The notes under the pieces were generated by a model, which was given only the letters and a program-made list of their open reading frames with translations, was not told the origin of the DNA and did no database searches. 64,000 nt of DNA from Flavilitoribacter sp020436695 (lineage in GTDB: Bacteria > Bacteroidota > Bacteroidia > Chitinophagales > Saprospiraceae), in assembly GCA_041392665.1 (NCBI GenBank), contig JAWKLQ010000035.1, forward strand, positions 33,706-97,705. The letters are read 5' to 3'. Every line of letters starts with the position of its first letter. Position 1 is the first letter of the stretch. The position numbers and the translations under genes were made by a program. This document shows, one piece after another, positions 26,786-34,998 of this stretch.

Positions 26786-28099
26786 ATGACGATTCATAAA
26801 CATACTTTATCATTTGCATTATTCCTGTTTGTCTTTCTGCTTGGCAGCAGTTCCAGCTTACAGGCACAGGCGCCGGAGATCAAAAAGATCGAAAAATCAT
26901 TTGCCTCCAAGTCGGAGCTCAGTATTGAACACCGCTACGGGCCGCTAACCGTCTTACCGGCTACCGATGGTAAGATCAGCATTACCGGTACGCTCTACGG
27001 AGAAGCCGCCGAAGCAGAAGATCTGGAATTACTCCGGCGGTATTTCGAGTTTGAGGTACAGGAGACAGGCAGCACACTGGAGGTTATCACCCACTTTAAA
27101 GTCCGGAACTGGAATTCCCGCAACGGGGTGACCAAACTGGAATTTCAGGACGGTACCCGTACCGGTAAGCTGCGGAACCTGCGCATCGAGGCCATCGTAC
27201 GTGTTCCATCCGCCACTAAGCTGTCGGTCAGTAATAAATACGATGAGATCCGCATTGAGAATGGCCTCAACAATGACCTGCACCTCAACGTTTACAGCGG
27301 CCGGATGGTGGTTGGCGATATCAACGGAAAACTTGTTGTTGAATCCAAATACAGCAAGGGATCAATAGGGAATTTCGGTGACGGCACCCTGGAACTATAC
27401 GATTGCGACCTCCAATTCGGCAACGGAAAGACCGTAAAACTGACCAGCAAATATTCAGAACTGGAAATGGGCAGCTTCGACAATATGGATGCAGATACCT
27501 ATGATGACAAGATCAGTTGGAAAACGATTAAAGGAGAACTGACGCTGCAGGATAAATATTCCGAATTCAAGATCGGTCGTTTCAACAACGGGCGACTGGA
27601 TATATACGATGCCGATATAGTAAGCGACGGAGGGAATGAGCTGCTGGTAAAAAGTAAATATTCCGATTTCACGCTCAAAGAGGTAGGTCGCCTGTCTTTC
27701 GAGAATTCCTACGATGATAATGTGAAAGCGGAACGGGTCGGCAGTTTCTCTTCCACCTCCAAATACACAGAATACGAATTTGGCAATCTGCGCAATAAGA
27801 TCTACCTGCGCTCTTATGACGACGAATTAAAGATCGATCAAATGGACGGCCCTCTGGAAGGCATTGACTTTGAAGGAAAGTATACCGATCTGAAGATAGT
27901 GCTGCCCAACAATACGGAATTCCAGTTGGAGGTCAATATGACTTACGGGGATTTCAAATACCCCGAAAGCCGCTTTGAATCTCAGATCTATAAGGAAAAG
28001 AACGACCGGTTGGAAATGAACGGAAAAACCAAGGGAGCTACAGATTCCAGCCCCAAGATCAAGATCGTGGCTTACGACGGAGACATTTCTATTCAGTAG
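26786..28099 (+). CDS. Exported repeat protein, DUF4097-like beta structure
   Basis: 437 residues with a signal peptide (FALFLFVFLLGSSSSLQAQ). The mature part is built of beta repeats marked by KYS/KYT plus an acidic residue: HRYGPLTV, NKYDEIRI, SKYSKGSI, SKYSELEM, DKYSEFKI, SKYSDFTL, SKYTEYEF, GKYTDLKI, each followed by a GxFxNG-type turn. This suggests a beta-solenoid like DUF4097/adhesin-domain proteins that accompany sigma/anti-sigma pairs in Bacteroidota. Probably periplasmic or surface; function unknown. It follows the sigma and anti-sigma genes after a repeat-filled gap and may belong to that regulon. Confidence 0.75.
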   Translation: MTIHKHTLSFALFLFVFLLGSSSSLQAQAPEIKKIEKSFASKSELSIEHRYGPLTVLPATDGKISITGTLYGEAAEAEDLELLRRYFEFEVQETGSTLEVITHFKVRNWNSRNGVTKLEFQDGTRTGKLRNLRIEAIVRVPSATKLSVSNKYDEIRIENGLNNDLHLNVYSGRMVVGDINGKLVVESKYSKGSIGNFGDGTLELYDCDLQFGNGKTVKLTSKYSELEMGSFDNMDADTYDDKISWKTIKGELTLQDKYSEFKIGRFNNGRLDIYDADIVSDGGNELLVKSKYSDFTLKEVGRLSFENSYDDNVKAERVGSFSSTSKYTEYEFGNLRNKIYLRSYDDELKIDQMDGPLEGIDFEGKYTDLKIVLPNNTEFQLEVNMTYGDFKYPESRFESQIYKEKNDRLEMNGKTKGATDSSPKIKIVAYDGDISIQ

Positions 28100-28108
28100 T
28101 TTATTTTC

Positions 28109-28151
28109 GGTGTCCGGTATTCGGATATGTCAATACCGAATACCGGACACC
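28109..28151. terminator. Long perfect hairpin between convergent genes
   Basis: GGTGTCCGGTATTCGG (28109-28124) and CCGAATACCGGACACC (28136-28151) are perfect 16-base arms around an 11-base loop, between the plus-strand repeat protein and the minus-strand FAD enzyme. It likely ends or protects both transcripts. Confidence 0.7.
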
Positions 28152-28168
28152 CAGTAACAAGCACCGAA

Positions 28169-29404
28169 TCACCCCTTTTTAATAAACATTTTGATCCAGA
28201 ACCACGGCCGGGCCAATTGCGTTCGCAGATCAAAATCCGAATACATGCGCGACAGGATCTGCAACATTTTCTGATTTCCCGCTACTATTCTGGCCATGAT
28301 GTTCACTACACCGGGATAGGCCATCAGCTTTTGCATGCGGTAACTTAGCTTCATTTCCTTACCCAAAACCCGGGCTACTCTTTCATCATAAGCTTTCAGT
28401 CGCCCGGCCGAAAAGTCATTTTCTACCAGGCATTGTTCCGCCAGTTCCGCCGCGATGAAACCACTGTATACTGCGTTGCCGATCCCCTCCCCGGTAATGG
28501 GATCGATGAGGTGACCGGCATCGCCGACCAGAAGATAGTGTTCGCCGGAAATGGAGCGCGTTTTAGACCCCAACGGCAGCCCGAAACCGTAGATCTTATC
28601 AACGAGTTCGGCATCTTTGAAGCGCTCTTTGATGCTGGGACTTTCGGCAACGATCTGCAGCAGGGTATCCTTGAGTTTCAGACCTTTTTTTGCCAATACA
28701 TCACTGCGCATCCCCAGGCCCACATTGGCCATTCCGTCCGGAAGTGGAAATATCCAGAAATAGCCGGGAGTAATGTCTTTAATGAAATGCAGTTCGATAA
28801 AGCCCTCTTCACTCATACCACTGACGTTGCGGTAGTAGGCTCGCAAAGCTGCGGCATTATGCGCAGGGTCTTTCTCCAAACCGGCTACCGTCCGGCTGAA
28901 GCGGGACTGGGCCCCATCTGCTACAATAAGCAGGCGGCATTCCAGTTGAAACGTCCCATCTTTTGAGCGAAGTTGCCAACCGTTAACGGTACGGGAAAAA
29001 TCACTGATCTCCTGTCCCAGATGGAGACTGATATCATCCCGTTTTTTGACCTCATCGATGAGGAACTGATCAAAATCCAGCCGTTTGCACACATAACCGG
29101 GAGCATGCCCGGAACCTGCTTTGATGGGAAAGGGAACATCGACAGGCACCCCATTGGGCGAAAAAAATCGCAAACCCCACACATCCGACTGCACACTGAG
29201 GCGGTGAAATCGATCCAGAATAACGGGATCCAGCCGGTGCAGGAGGGTCGTGACTTTGCCACTGATGGCATCACCGCAGATCTTGTCTCTCGGAAAAACC
29301 GCTTTGTCGATCAATGTACAGGGAATACCCAGATAACTCAGTCTCAGCGCCGTGGCAGCCCCTCCGGGACCGGCTCCAAGGATGGCAATATTGATTGATA
29401 TCAT
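28169..29404 (-). CDS. FAD-dependent oxidoreductase, geranylgeranyl-reductase family
   Basis: 411 residues. NIAILGAGPGGAATALRLSYLG is the N-terminal FAD GxGxxG fold; KICGDAISGKV is the family's CG[D] motif. RLLIVADGAQSRFSR and YLLVGDAGHLIDPITGEGIGNAVYSG form the second FAD block. These match geranylgeranyl reductase-like/PHBH-fold enzymes that reduce isoprenoid chains or hydroxylate aromatic rings; the substrate is unknown. It is transcribed alone from a good promoter at 29539-29569. It could contribute to menaquinone, lipid or carotenoid metabolism. Confidence 0.88.
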   Translation of the reverse strand: MISINIAILGAGPGGAATALRLSYLGIPCTLIDKAVFPRDKICGDAISGKVTTLLHRLDPVILDRFHRLSVQSDVWGLRFFSPNGVPVDVPFPIKAGSGHAPGYVCKRLDFDQFLIDEVKKRDDISLHLGQEISDFSRTVNGWQLRSKDGTFQLECRLLIVADGAQSRFSRTVAGLEKDPAHNAAALRAYYRNVSGMSEEGFIELHFIKDITPGYFWIFPLPDGMANVGLGMRSDVLAKKGLKLKDTLLQIVAESPSIKERFKDAELVDKIYGFGLPLGSKTRSISGEHYLLVGDAGHLIDPITGEGIGNAVYSGFIAAELAEQCLVENDFSAGRLKAYDERVARVLGKEMKLSYRMQKLMAYPGVVNIMARIVAGNQKMLQILSRMYSDFDLRTQLARPWFWIKMFIKKG

Positions 29405-29538
29405 ACGGGCAAAGGTAAGTTGAAAGCCTTACAGATTGGAATGGCCGATAAAATAGCTGTGGACGAATAAGAAAAAAAAAGCCCGGCTGTCCGTAATGGT
29501 TAGAACGCCAGGCGCAAAGTGTAGTTCATAGTCAGTCG

Positions 29539-29569
29539 CAAATGTATAAAAAGATGCCTAGACATCCAA
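29539..29569 (-). promoter_or_regulatory. Promoter of FAD oxidoreductase gene (TTG-N20-TACATTTG)
   Basis: On the minus strand TTG (29567-29569) is followed after 20 bases by TACATTTG (29539-29546), matching the Bacteroidota consensus. The predicted start is near 29532, leaving a leader of about 128 bases. Confidence 0.55.
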
Positions 29570-29620
29570 TTTTGCCGGCTGTTTGCGTGCACATTTCTGC
29601 AAAATAGATGAAAACTTTAA

Positions 29621-29652
29621 CACATTTTCCCCGAAAATGTGACGGAAGGCCT
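29621..29652 (+). terminator. Hairpin with distal T-run in a gene-free gap
   Basis: CACATTTTC (29621-29629) pairs with GAAAATGTG (29633-29641) with a CCC loop; a T-run follows at 29652-29660. No plus-strand gene precedes it, so its role is unclear. The gap 29405-29782 also has GAC(G)GG stem pieces near 29725-29745 but no gene I can support. Confidence 0.4.
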
Positions 29653-29782
29653 TTTTTTTTATATAAAACTAACCGTTTCCGTAGCGATAATGACCGATCA
29701 CGGGCCATTATCTCCCGTTGCCTGACGGGGACAGGTTACATTATATTAAAAAAAACCACAATGCATTAGCCTTTTTCTGCAC

Positions 29783-30748
29783 TTATTTGCAGTATGGAAA
29801 TCCCTTTTCGTGATAATCACATCCTCCTTCCTGAGACACCACTTCACTGATCTGACGGTAGGATTTCCGCAAAATATCGTTGTACATAAAATCGAGAATG
29901 ATATGCCGGTAAGAAGTGAGGGGTTTACCGGCCCATTCATGCTGACCGTTGCAGGATGTAAACAGGTAATACGGCCGTCCCATTTCATGTAGCCGGTCGG
30001 CTATGGAGCGGGCACCGTGCAGGATCAGATAACCGGGATCACCGGGCTGGCAGTAGTGATGAGGAGCGGTGGCGTAGGGTACGAGGTTGTCACAGGTACC
30101 ATGAAACATCAGAGAGGGAATGGCAGTACGTTCGTTAATCAATTGTAGATCGACCAGGGCTCCTGCCATGCTGATCACACCAGCATAACGAAAATTATCG
30201 GGCAAAACTGTTGTGTTGGCGGGGAGGTCACTCATTGACCAGTAGGCCGCGTGCAGGACCGCTTCGGCGCCGGCGCTGCTTCCGGCCAGTACGATCTTAT
30301 CCGGACTGATGCCCCATTGCCGTTGCCGGTCAAGTATATATTGGGTGGCCATGCGGATATCCTGGGCAGCAGCCTGGAAGGTCTTGATCTTGTTCTGAGC
30401 AGTCTGGTCACAACCGAAACTTTTTCCCTTCATCGTCAGCCGGTAGGAAATAGAAGCCACTGCGTAACCCTTTTTGGCCATATCTTCGGCAAATGCGATC
30501 AGGTTATCTTCATCTCTTTTCCCATTGGCAAAACCGCCTCCGTGTACATAAAGGATCAGGGGCTTGCTCATTTCCGTATCACCACTGCCCATATAAAGGT
30601 CCATGTACAATATTTCGCCATCCACCGTACCGTAGGGAAAAGTCTGTTTATTGACCGTAGTAAACTGATCGGTAGCATAGCGCTGGGCATGTATGCCGGA
30701 TACCCCCAAAACGGTCAGTAAAAGAAGAAGCGTGATTGATCTATTCAT
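29783..30748 (-). CDS. Secreted alpha/beta hydrolase (esterase)
   Basis: 321 residues. Signal peptide (SITLLLLLTVLGVSGIHAQ). ILYVHGGGFANGKRDEDN carries the HGGG oxyanion motif of hormone-sensitive-lipase-like esterases, and IVLAGSSAGAEAVLHA has the nucleophile in GxSxG form. SLMFHGTCDNLVPYA probably holds the acid, and CNGQHEWAGKPL the His. It should hydrolyse small esters outside the cytoplasm; substrate unknown. It is transcribed alone; the upstream side (30768-30845) has GGGATGTTGGGAT word repeats. Confidence 0.87.
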   Translation of the reverse strand: MNRSITLLLLLTVLGVSGIHAQRYATDQFTTVNKQTFPYGTVDGEILYMDLYMGSGDTEMSKPLILYVHGGGFANGKRDEDNLIAFAEDMAKKGYAVASISYRLTMKGKSFGCDQTAQNKIKTFQAAAQDIRMATQYILDRQRQWGISPDKIVLAGSSAGAEAVLHAAYWSMSDLPANTTVLPDNFRYAGVISMAGALVDLQLINERTAIPSLMFHGTCDNLVPYATAPHHYCQPGDPGYLILHGARSIADRLHEMGRPYYLFTSCNGQHEWAGKPLTSYRHIILDFMYNDILRKSYRQISEVVSQEGGCDYHEKGFPYCK

Positions 30749-30767
30749 GATATTTGGTTTGAGATTT

Positions 30768-30890
30768 TGAGATGTTAAGATTATGGGACGTTGGGGTTAT
30801 GGGATTATGGGATGTTGGGATGTTAGGACATTGGGATATTGAGACAAAATGATCATTCATCCAATTTACCCCGTACCAAGCACCGAGAAC
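30768..30890. repeat. Intergenic word repeat (GGGATGTTGGGAT family)
   Basis: Successive variants of TTATGGGA, GATTATGGGATGTTGGGATGT, GGACATTGGGATATTGAG between 30768 and 30845, then CGTACCAAGCACCG and CCTAATACCTGATACC to 30890. Same word type as at 26.5 and 37.4 kb. Confidence 0.65.
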
Positions 30891-31349
30891 CTAATACCTG
30901 ATACCTAAAAGAGGAACTTCCCAATATTCCAGCGCCCATTCCCGCATAAAAGTAACCCGCAGTGGAACCATGCGGTAAAGAATGAAGTCCGGATTATCCA
31001 TACTCCCCAGATAATGACCCAGCAGGCGGTTGGCCTGCCAGATATTGGCGATCAATTCCCGGTCAGTCACTACTTCCGCCCGGGCCGTAATTCTAACCTG
31101 ATCGTGATCTTCGTCCAGATAGCAAAGCTCAACTTTAGGATTGGCCGCAATTTGTGCTGTTTTCTGATATTGCTTCAGATTAGCCACATATATGGTAAAT
31201 CCTTCCACCCGGACGGGCGAGACCGGGCGCACCCTCGGCTGATCCCCTTCCACCGTAGCCAGCATGGGAAATTTTGCTTTGCGAATAACTGCCTGAGCCA
31301 AGTCCGGCAAACGCTCCGGATCTACCGAAGAGGGTTGTGGTTTGGGCAT
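30891..31349 (-). CDS. Pyridoxamine 5'-phosphate oxidase-like flavin protein
   Basis: 152 residues, a split-barrel flavin protein. AKFPMLATVEGDQPRVRPVSPVRVEGFTIYVAN is the typical N-terminal block, KVELCYLDEDHDQVRITARAEVV the central strands, and FILYRMVPLRVTFMREW the C-terminal block. Relatives bind FMN, F420 or haem and often act on small redox substrates; true PdxH function is unlikely because of the short length. It lies about 60 bases downstream of a small membrane protein gene on the same strand. Confidence 0.85.
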   Translation of the reverse strand: MPKPQPSSVDPERLPDLAQAVIRKAKFPMLATVEGDQPRVRPVSPVRVEGFTIYVANLKQYQKTAQIAANPKVELCYLDEDHDQVRITARAEVVTDRELIANIWQANRLLGHYLGSMDNPDFILYRMVPLRVTFMREWALEYWEVPLLGIRY

Positions 31350-31407
31350 GATATAATTATTTTTAATATTTTTACTTGATGACGGTCGCCCGTCAACAGA
31401 GTATCAC

Positions 31408-31854
31408 TCAATCGATTTTCAAATCACGCACCGGTCGGTCTTGCCAGATGAAGCGACCGTAAGTCTCTACCACTTCAAAATCATAAGGCCGGAGAAGGGA
31501 GACTTGCACTTCCATCACACTGAGCAACAATATCAGCAAAGCTAAAGATAAGCCAGCCAGCCCAAAAATTGCGATAACAACCGATCTATGCAACCGGATC
31601 GGGATCAGCCAGCGATCTAATGCATAGAACATTCCCCACCAGACCAGGAAGTAAATGGAAAAATCCACCAGACCCGCCAGCACAAAAATATGTAAGGCCA
31701 TTGAGGTGTGCAAAGCATCACTCATATTAGGGAAAGGAAAGCCGTACATCCATTTATGGGGCCCATCAAATATGATGGCGTACCAGTATTTGGTCCAAAA
31801 CATGAAGGTGATAAGGGCCATAGCTCCGGCCAGCTTCAGCAGAAATATTTTCAT
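31408..31854 (-). CDS. Hypothetical four-helix membrane protein
   Basis: 148 residues. Hydrophobic stretches: LLKLAGAMALITFMFWTKYW, MALHIFVLAGLVDFSIYFLVWWGMFY, VVIAIFGLAGLSLALLILLLSV, so three to four membrane helices, with a charged C-terminus (FIWQDRPVRDLKID). I do not recognise the family. The PNPOx-like gene follows on the same strand, which suggests co-transcription. Confidence 0.65.
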   Translation of the reverse strand: MKIFLLKLAGAMALITFMFWTKYWYAIIFDGPHKWMYGFPFPNMSDALHTSMALHIFVLAGLVDFSIYFLVWWGMFYALDRWLIPIRLHRSVVIAIFGLAGLSLALLILLLSVMEVQVSLLRPYDFEVVETYGRFIWQDRPVRDLKID

Positions 31855-32067
31855 AAACTGATCTCGGTTTGATGTAACCTCTCTTGAACATTATTTCAGA
31901 TTTGTGGGTATTCGTTAAATTTACGACTTTGCACCCGACAAACATCACAAAACATTTATCGGCCTACAGAATGTAGTAAACGGTAACTGTCAAGGTGACC
32001 ATGATCCTTGTATGGGTAGTAGTCATTTGCTTCATTCGTCAAACCGTGAGTCGTATACCATATTAAT

Positions 32068-32700
32068 ATGAGAAACTGGCTGGTTTTTGGAATCCTGGCC
32101 GCTTTGGTGATCATCCCCTTCCTCATCTGGGGAGATTGGTTTATGAACCTGTTCAGTGAAGACGGTGCCATTGAGTTATTTCAGCAATACGGCCCCTGGG
32201 CCTGGGCAGTAGCTTTTCTGCTGCTCATCGGTGATCTGTTCCTCCCACTGCCGGCCACAGTGATCATGTCGGCGCTGGGTTATTTGTACGGACCACTATG
32301 GGGGGGCATGCTGGCCGCTACCGGTAGTTTTCTCTCCGGTATGCTGGCCTACGGGCTCTGCCGGAGCCTGGGCCGCAAAGCAGCCCTGTGGATACTGGGG
32401 GAAAAAGATCTGAAAAAAGGCGAACACACCTTCAACAAAAACGGCGGCTGGATGGTGGCTATTTCCCGCTGGTTGCCGGTGCTACCGGAAGTGATCGCGT
32501 GTATGGCCGGACTTAACCGGATGGATTGGCGCAAATTTGTGATCGCCCTGGCCTGCGGCTCTCTGCCTTTGGGTTTTGTGTTCGCTTACATCGGCTATCA
32601 GGGTGTAGAGCACCCATATGTGGCGCTGGTCGTTAGTGCGGGTTTGCCCCCGGTTCTTTGGTTGATCGCGCAGTATTTCCTTCGACAGACAATGCGGTAA
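32068..32700 (+). CDS. DedA/VTT-family membrane protein
   Basis: 210 residues. FLLLIGDLFLPLPATVIMSALGYLYG is the conserved E/D-x-x-x-P-x-P motif of the SNARE-associated/DedA family; GSFLSGMLAYGLCRSLGRKAALW and ISRWLPVLPEVIACMAGLNRM with R-x-x-P-x-x-x follow. These integral membrane proteins are now thought to move lipids (for example undecaprenyl phosphate or phosphatidylethanolamine) across the inner membrane. No gene partner; divergent from the small membrane protein gene. Confidence 0.86.
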   Translation: MRNWLVFGILAALVIIPFLIWGDWFMNLFSEDGAIELFQQYGPWAWAVAFLLLIGDLFLPLPATVIMSALGYLYGPLWGGMLAATGSFLSGMLAYGLCRSLGRKAALWILGEKDLKKGEHTFNKNGGWMVAISRWLPVLPEVIACMAGLNRMDWRKFVIALACGSLPLGFVFAYIGYQGVEHPYVALVVSAGLPPVLWLIAQYFLRQTMR

Positions 32701-32947
32701 TGCAGCTCTTCACCTAACGGTATATAGTGGGTACAGAAGATGGATGGAACAGCGGAAATAATAGCAGCAAAGATAGTGTTACTGTGCACATTGTCGTTTT
32801 CGCCATGTATGTTTTCTTCCGGGTTTCGGCTTCTCTTGCGATAAGTGTACCGGAAAGGTTTCCACCTTGGTATTGGATGAATACCATACAATGGAACTGG
32901 TAAGACAAATATTGGAAGCCTCCGCAGGTTGACGTAGGGAATGCCGT

Positions 32948-34186
32948 TTACTGTTTCGTTTGATTCAGCCAAATATTCAGGCCCGGTGCCTTCCAGGTAT
33001 ACGGTTTTCCCAACACATCCAGATCGCCATCGCCGTCCAGATCCACCAAACGGCCTTCGTGTACCCCAAAACCTTGTGCTACGACGTGTTTAGAAAAATT
33101 CCCCTTACCGTCTCCCAGCAGGATGCGGATCTCTGAATCGGGATTGCCTTCGTCAAAACGCATTTCTGCATTGAAAATGTCGAGGTGACCGTCCCCGTTA
33201 AAATCCAGCACGTCCAGGGTATGGCCGTTATCGACGTCTTCCAGTAATACTTTGCTTTTCCAAAATCCTCCCTGCCATTCGTAAAGTACCATTGGGCCAA
33301 TACCGTCACCTACCACCATGACCACTTCCGGCCGGCCGCCTTCGATCAACTGACCGGCCGCCGAACGGGTAAACGTATAAGAGGCATCAATGATATTTTC
33401 GATAAAACGGCCGTCCTGATACTGGAACCAGCGCCCTCCTCCAACTATATCATCCACGCCGTCTCCATTCATATCCAGTGCATCAAGTCCTTCGTGTTCG
33501 TGCGTGCGCCGCCAGCTCGGATAGGTGCTACGGGGTTCCATTTCTCCGTCCGATGAATAGGAGTAAATGGGTTGATAATCCCATTCTTCCACGGAGCGCG
33601 GATCTTCCGGGATCTCGGCGTAAAATAGACTGTTACCGTTTTGGTTCCAGAAGACAAATTCCATTACACCATCCCCGTCAAAGTCGATAAAAGCCTGGTC
33701 GTGGTGTTTATTGGCACCGCTTTTTTTGATGGTGTGTCTTGTCCAGGGGTGATCCGGTTGTAGGTCAGGGTAAGGATTTTCCCACCACCAGATCTCATTA
33801 CTCCGGCTTTCACCTCCGAATACAATATCAATATCACCATCTCCGTCAATATCGTGGGCAGCCGAGCCGGCTTCGATACGTTGCAAACTGGAATCGATCA
33901 CGTATTTGTCCCATTTGCCCTTATTGTAAATAAGTCCGATAACGGCCGGAGCTGCGGTGCGTTCGGTAATGAAAATATCGTTCACGCCATCTTTATTGAC
34001 ATCTACCACCAGCGAAGCCGTTTGCTGGTTGCCGCCATTAGGCATGGGAAGGTCACCGTTAGCCGTGCTCAGATGTTTCCAGGCGAAGTCGGTATCCGGC
34101 AGCGACGGTTCAGTCAACTTTTGATCCTGAGCAATAAGCAAGCAGGGTAGACTTAACAGACAAAGGATGGTCAGGAAGGGCTTCAT
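32948..34186 (-). CDS. FG-GAP/VCBS repeat protein, exported
   Basis: 412 residues, signal peptide (FLTILCLLSLPCLLIAQ). Repeated calcium-binding blades: VVDVNKDGVNDIFI, AHDIDGDGDIDIVFGG, FIDFDGDGVMEFVFW, ALDMNGDGVDDIVGGG, VLDFNGDGHLDIFN and LVDLDGDGDLDVLG. Six or more FG-GAP repeats form an integrin-like beta-propeller, outside the cytoplasm. In Bacteroidota such proteins are often found with sugar-processing genes. It is last in a three-gene minus-strand operon (lipoprotein, SDR, this gene), with 12 bases between it and the SDR gene. 32701-32947 has no gene. Confidence 0.86.
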   Translation of the reverse strand: MKPFLTILCLLSLPCLLIAQDQKLTEPSLPDTDFAWKHLSTANGDLPMPNGGNQQTASLVVDVNKDGVNDIFITERTAAPAVIGLIYNKGKWDKYVIDSSLQRIEAGSAAHDIDGDGDIDIVFGGESRSNEIWWWENPYPDLQPDHPWTRHTIKKSGANKHHDQAFIDFDGDGVMEFVFWNQNGNSLFYAEIPEDPRSVEEWDYQPIYSYSSDGEMEPRSTYPSWRRTHEHEGLDALDMNGDGVDDIVGGGRWFQYQDGRFIENIIDASYTFTRSAAGQLIEGGRPEVVMVVGDGIGPMVLYEWQGGFWKSKVLLEDVDNGHTLDVLDFNGDGHLDIFNAEMRFDEGNPDSEIRILLGDGKGNFSKHVVAQGFGVHEGRLVDLDGDGDLDVLGKPYTWKAPGLNIWLNQTKQ

Positions 34187-34198
34187 AGCTGAATTGGA

Positions 34199-34987
34199 TT
34201 ATTGATTAGATAAATTGACTTTCGGGTTTTGTGCCACTCCGGTCCAGCCACCATCGATGGTCAGGGTCTGGCCGGTAATATGACGGGCGGCCGGAGACAA
34301 CAGGAATAAAGCCGCATCGGCTATATCTCCTGGTCGGCCGATCTTTCCATTGGGATTTAGCTGACTCCACACGGCTTCATAGGCAGGGTCTTCCAGTTGG
34401 GTACGCTCGGTCAGCGTGGCGCCGGGAGCAATGGCATTGATGGCAATATTATGCGGTGAAAGTTCCAAAACCAGACTACGCGCCATCATACTTATGGCCG
34501 CCTTACTCATGCTGTAGGCCGTCAGGTAAGGATACGCCCGGCTGCCAATGGTGGAAGACATCAATAGGATCCGACCGTCTGTAGTTTGCTTTCGCATCTG
34601 ACAGGCAGCGGCCTGCGTCAGAAAAAAAGTCCCCTTCAGGTTTAGATCCATGATCTTTACGAACTCTTCTTCCTGGAATTGAAAGAAATCACCAAAATAA
34701 GTGATCCCGGCATTGGCGACCACCAGATCAAGCTGTCCGTACAGTTCAACCGACTTTGCCACTAGACTATTGATAAATGCTACACTGGAAGCATCACCAG
34801 CCAAAGGCACACAGCTGCTTGGAGCTTCTGTATTGATCTTTGCAGCTGCCTCTTCGGCTACAGTTTCGTGCAGGTCGTTTAGCAGCACTACTGCACCTTC
34901 GCAGGCCAGTTGCCGGGCAATCTCAAAACCGATACCGCTGCCCGCACCGGTCACTATGGCTACCTTTTGCTGGAATCTGGTATTCAC
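34199..34987 (-). CDS. Short-chain dehydrogenase/reductase
   Basis: 262 residues with a GTG start (34987). KVAIVTGAGSGIGFEIAR is the NAD(P) TGxxxGIG motif. LVVANAGITYFGDF has the NAG block. SSTIGSRAYPYLTAYSMSKAAI holds Ser and YxxxK of the active site. The C-terminal GQTLTIDGGWTG is typical of classical SDRs. Acidic EG after the second strand position cannot settle NAD versus NADP. It sits between a lipoprotein (11 bases) and an FG-GAP protein (12 bases); the operon suggests oxidation or reduction of a sugar or related alcohol taken up from outside, but the substrate is unknown. Confidence 0.92.
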   Translation of the reverse strand: MNTRFQQKVAIVTGAGSGIGFEIARQLACEGAVVLLNDLHETVAEEAAAKINTEAPSSCVPLAGDASSVAFINSLVAKSVELYGQLDLVVANAGITYFGDFFQFQEEEFVKIMDLNLKGTFFLTQAAACQMRKQTTDGRILLMSSTIGSRAYPYLTAYSMSKAAISMMARSLVLELSPHNIAINAIAPGATLTERTQLEDPAYEAVWSQLNPNGKIGRPGDIADAALFLLSPAARHITGQTLTIDGGWTGVAQNPKVNLSNQ

Positions 34988-34998
34988 GACTCAAGTAT

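Noticed and set aside
29405..29782. tRNA or other structured RNA in the gap
   Set aside because: No cloverleaf with acceptor/T-arm could be drawn; only simple hairpins are seen.
32701..32947. Minus-strand open frames downstream of the DedA-like gene
   Set aside because: No start context, no recognisable segments, and weak codon bias.
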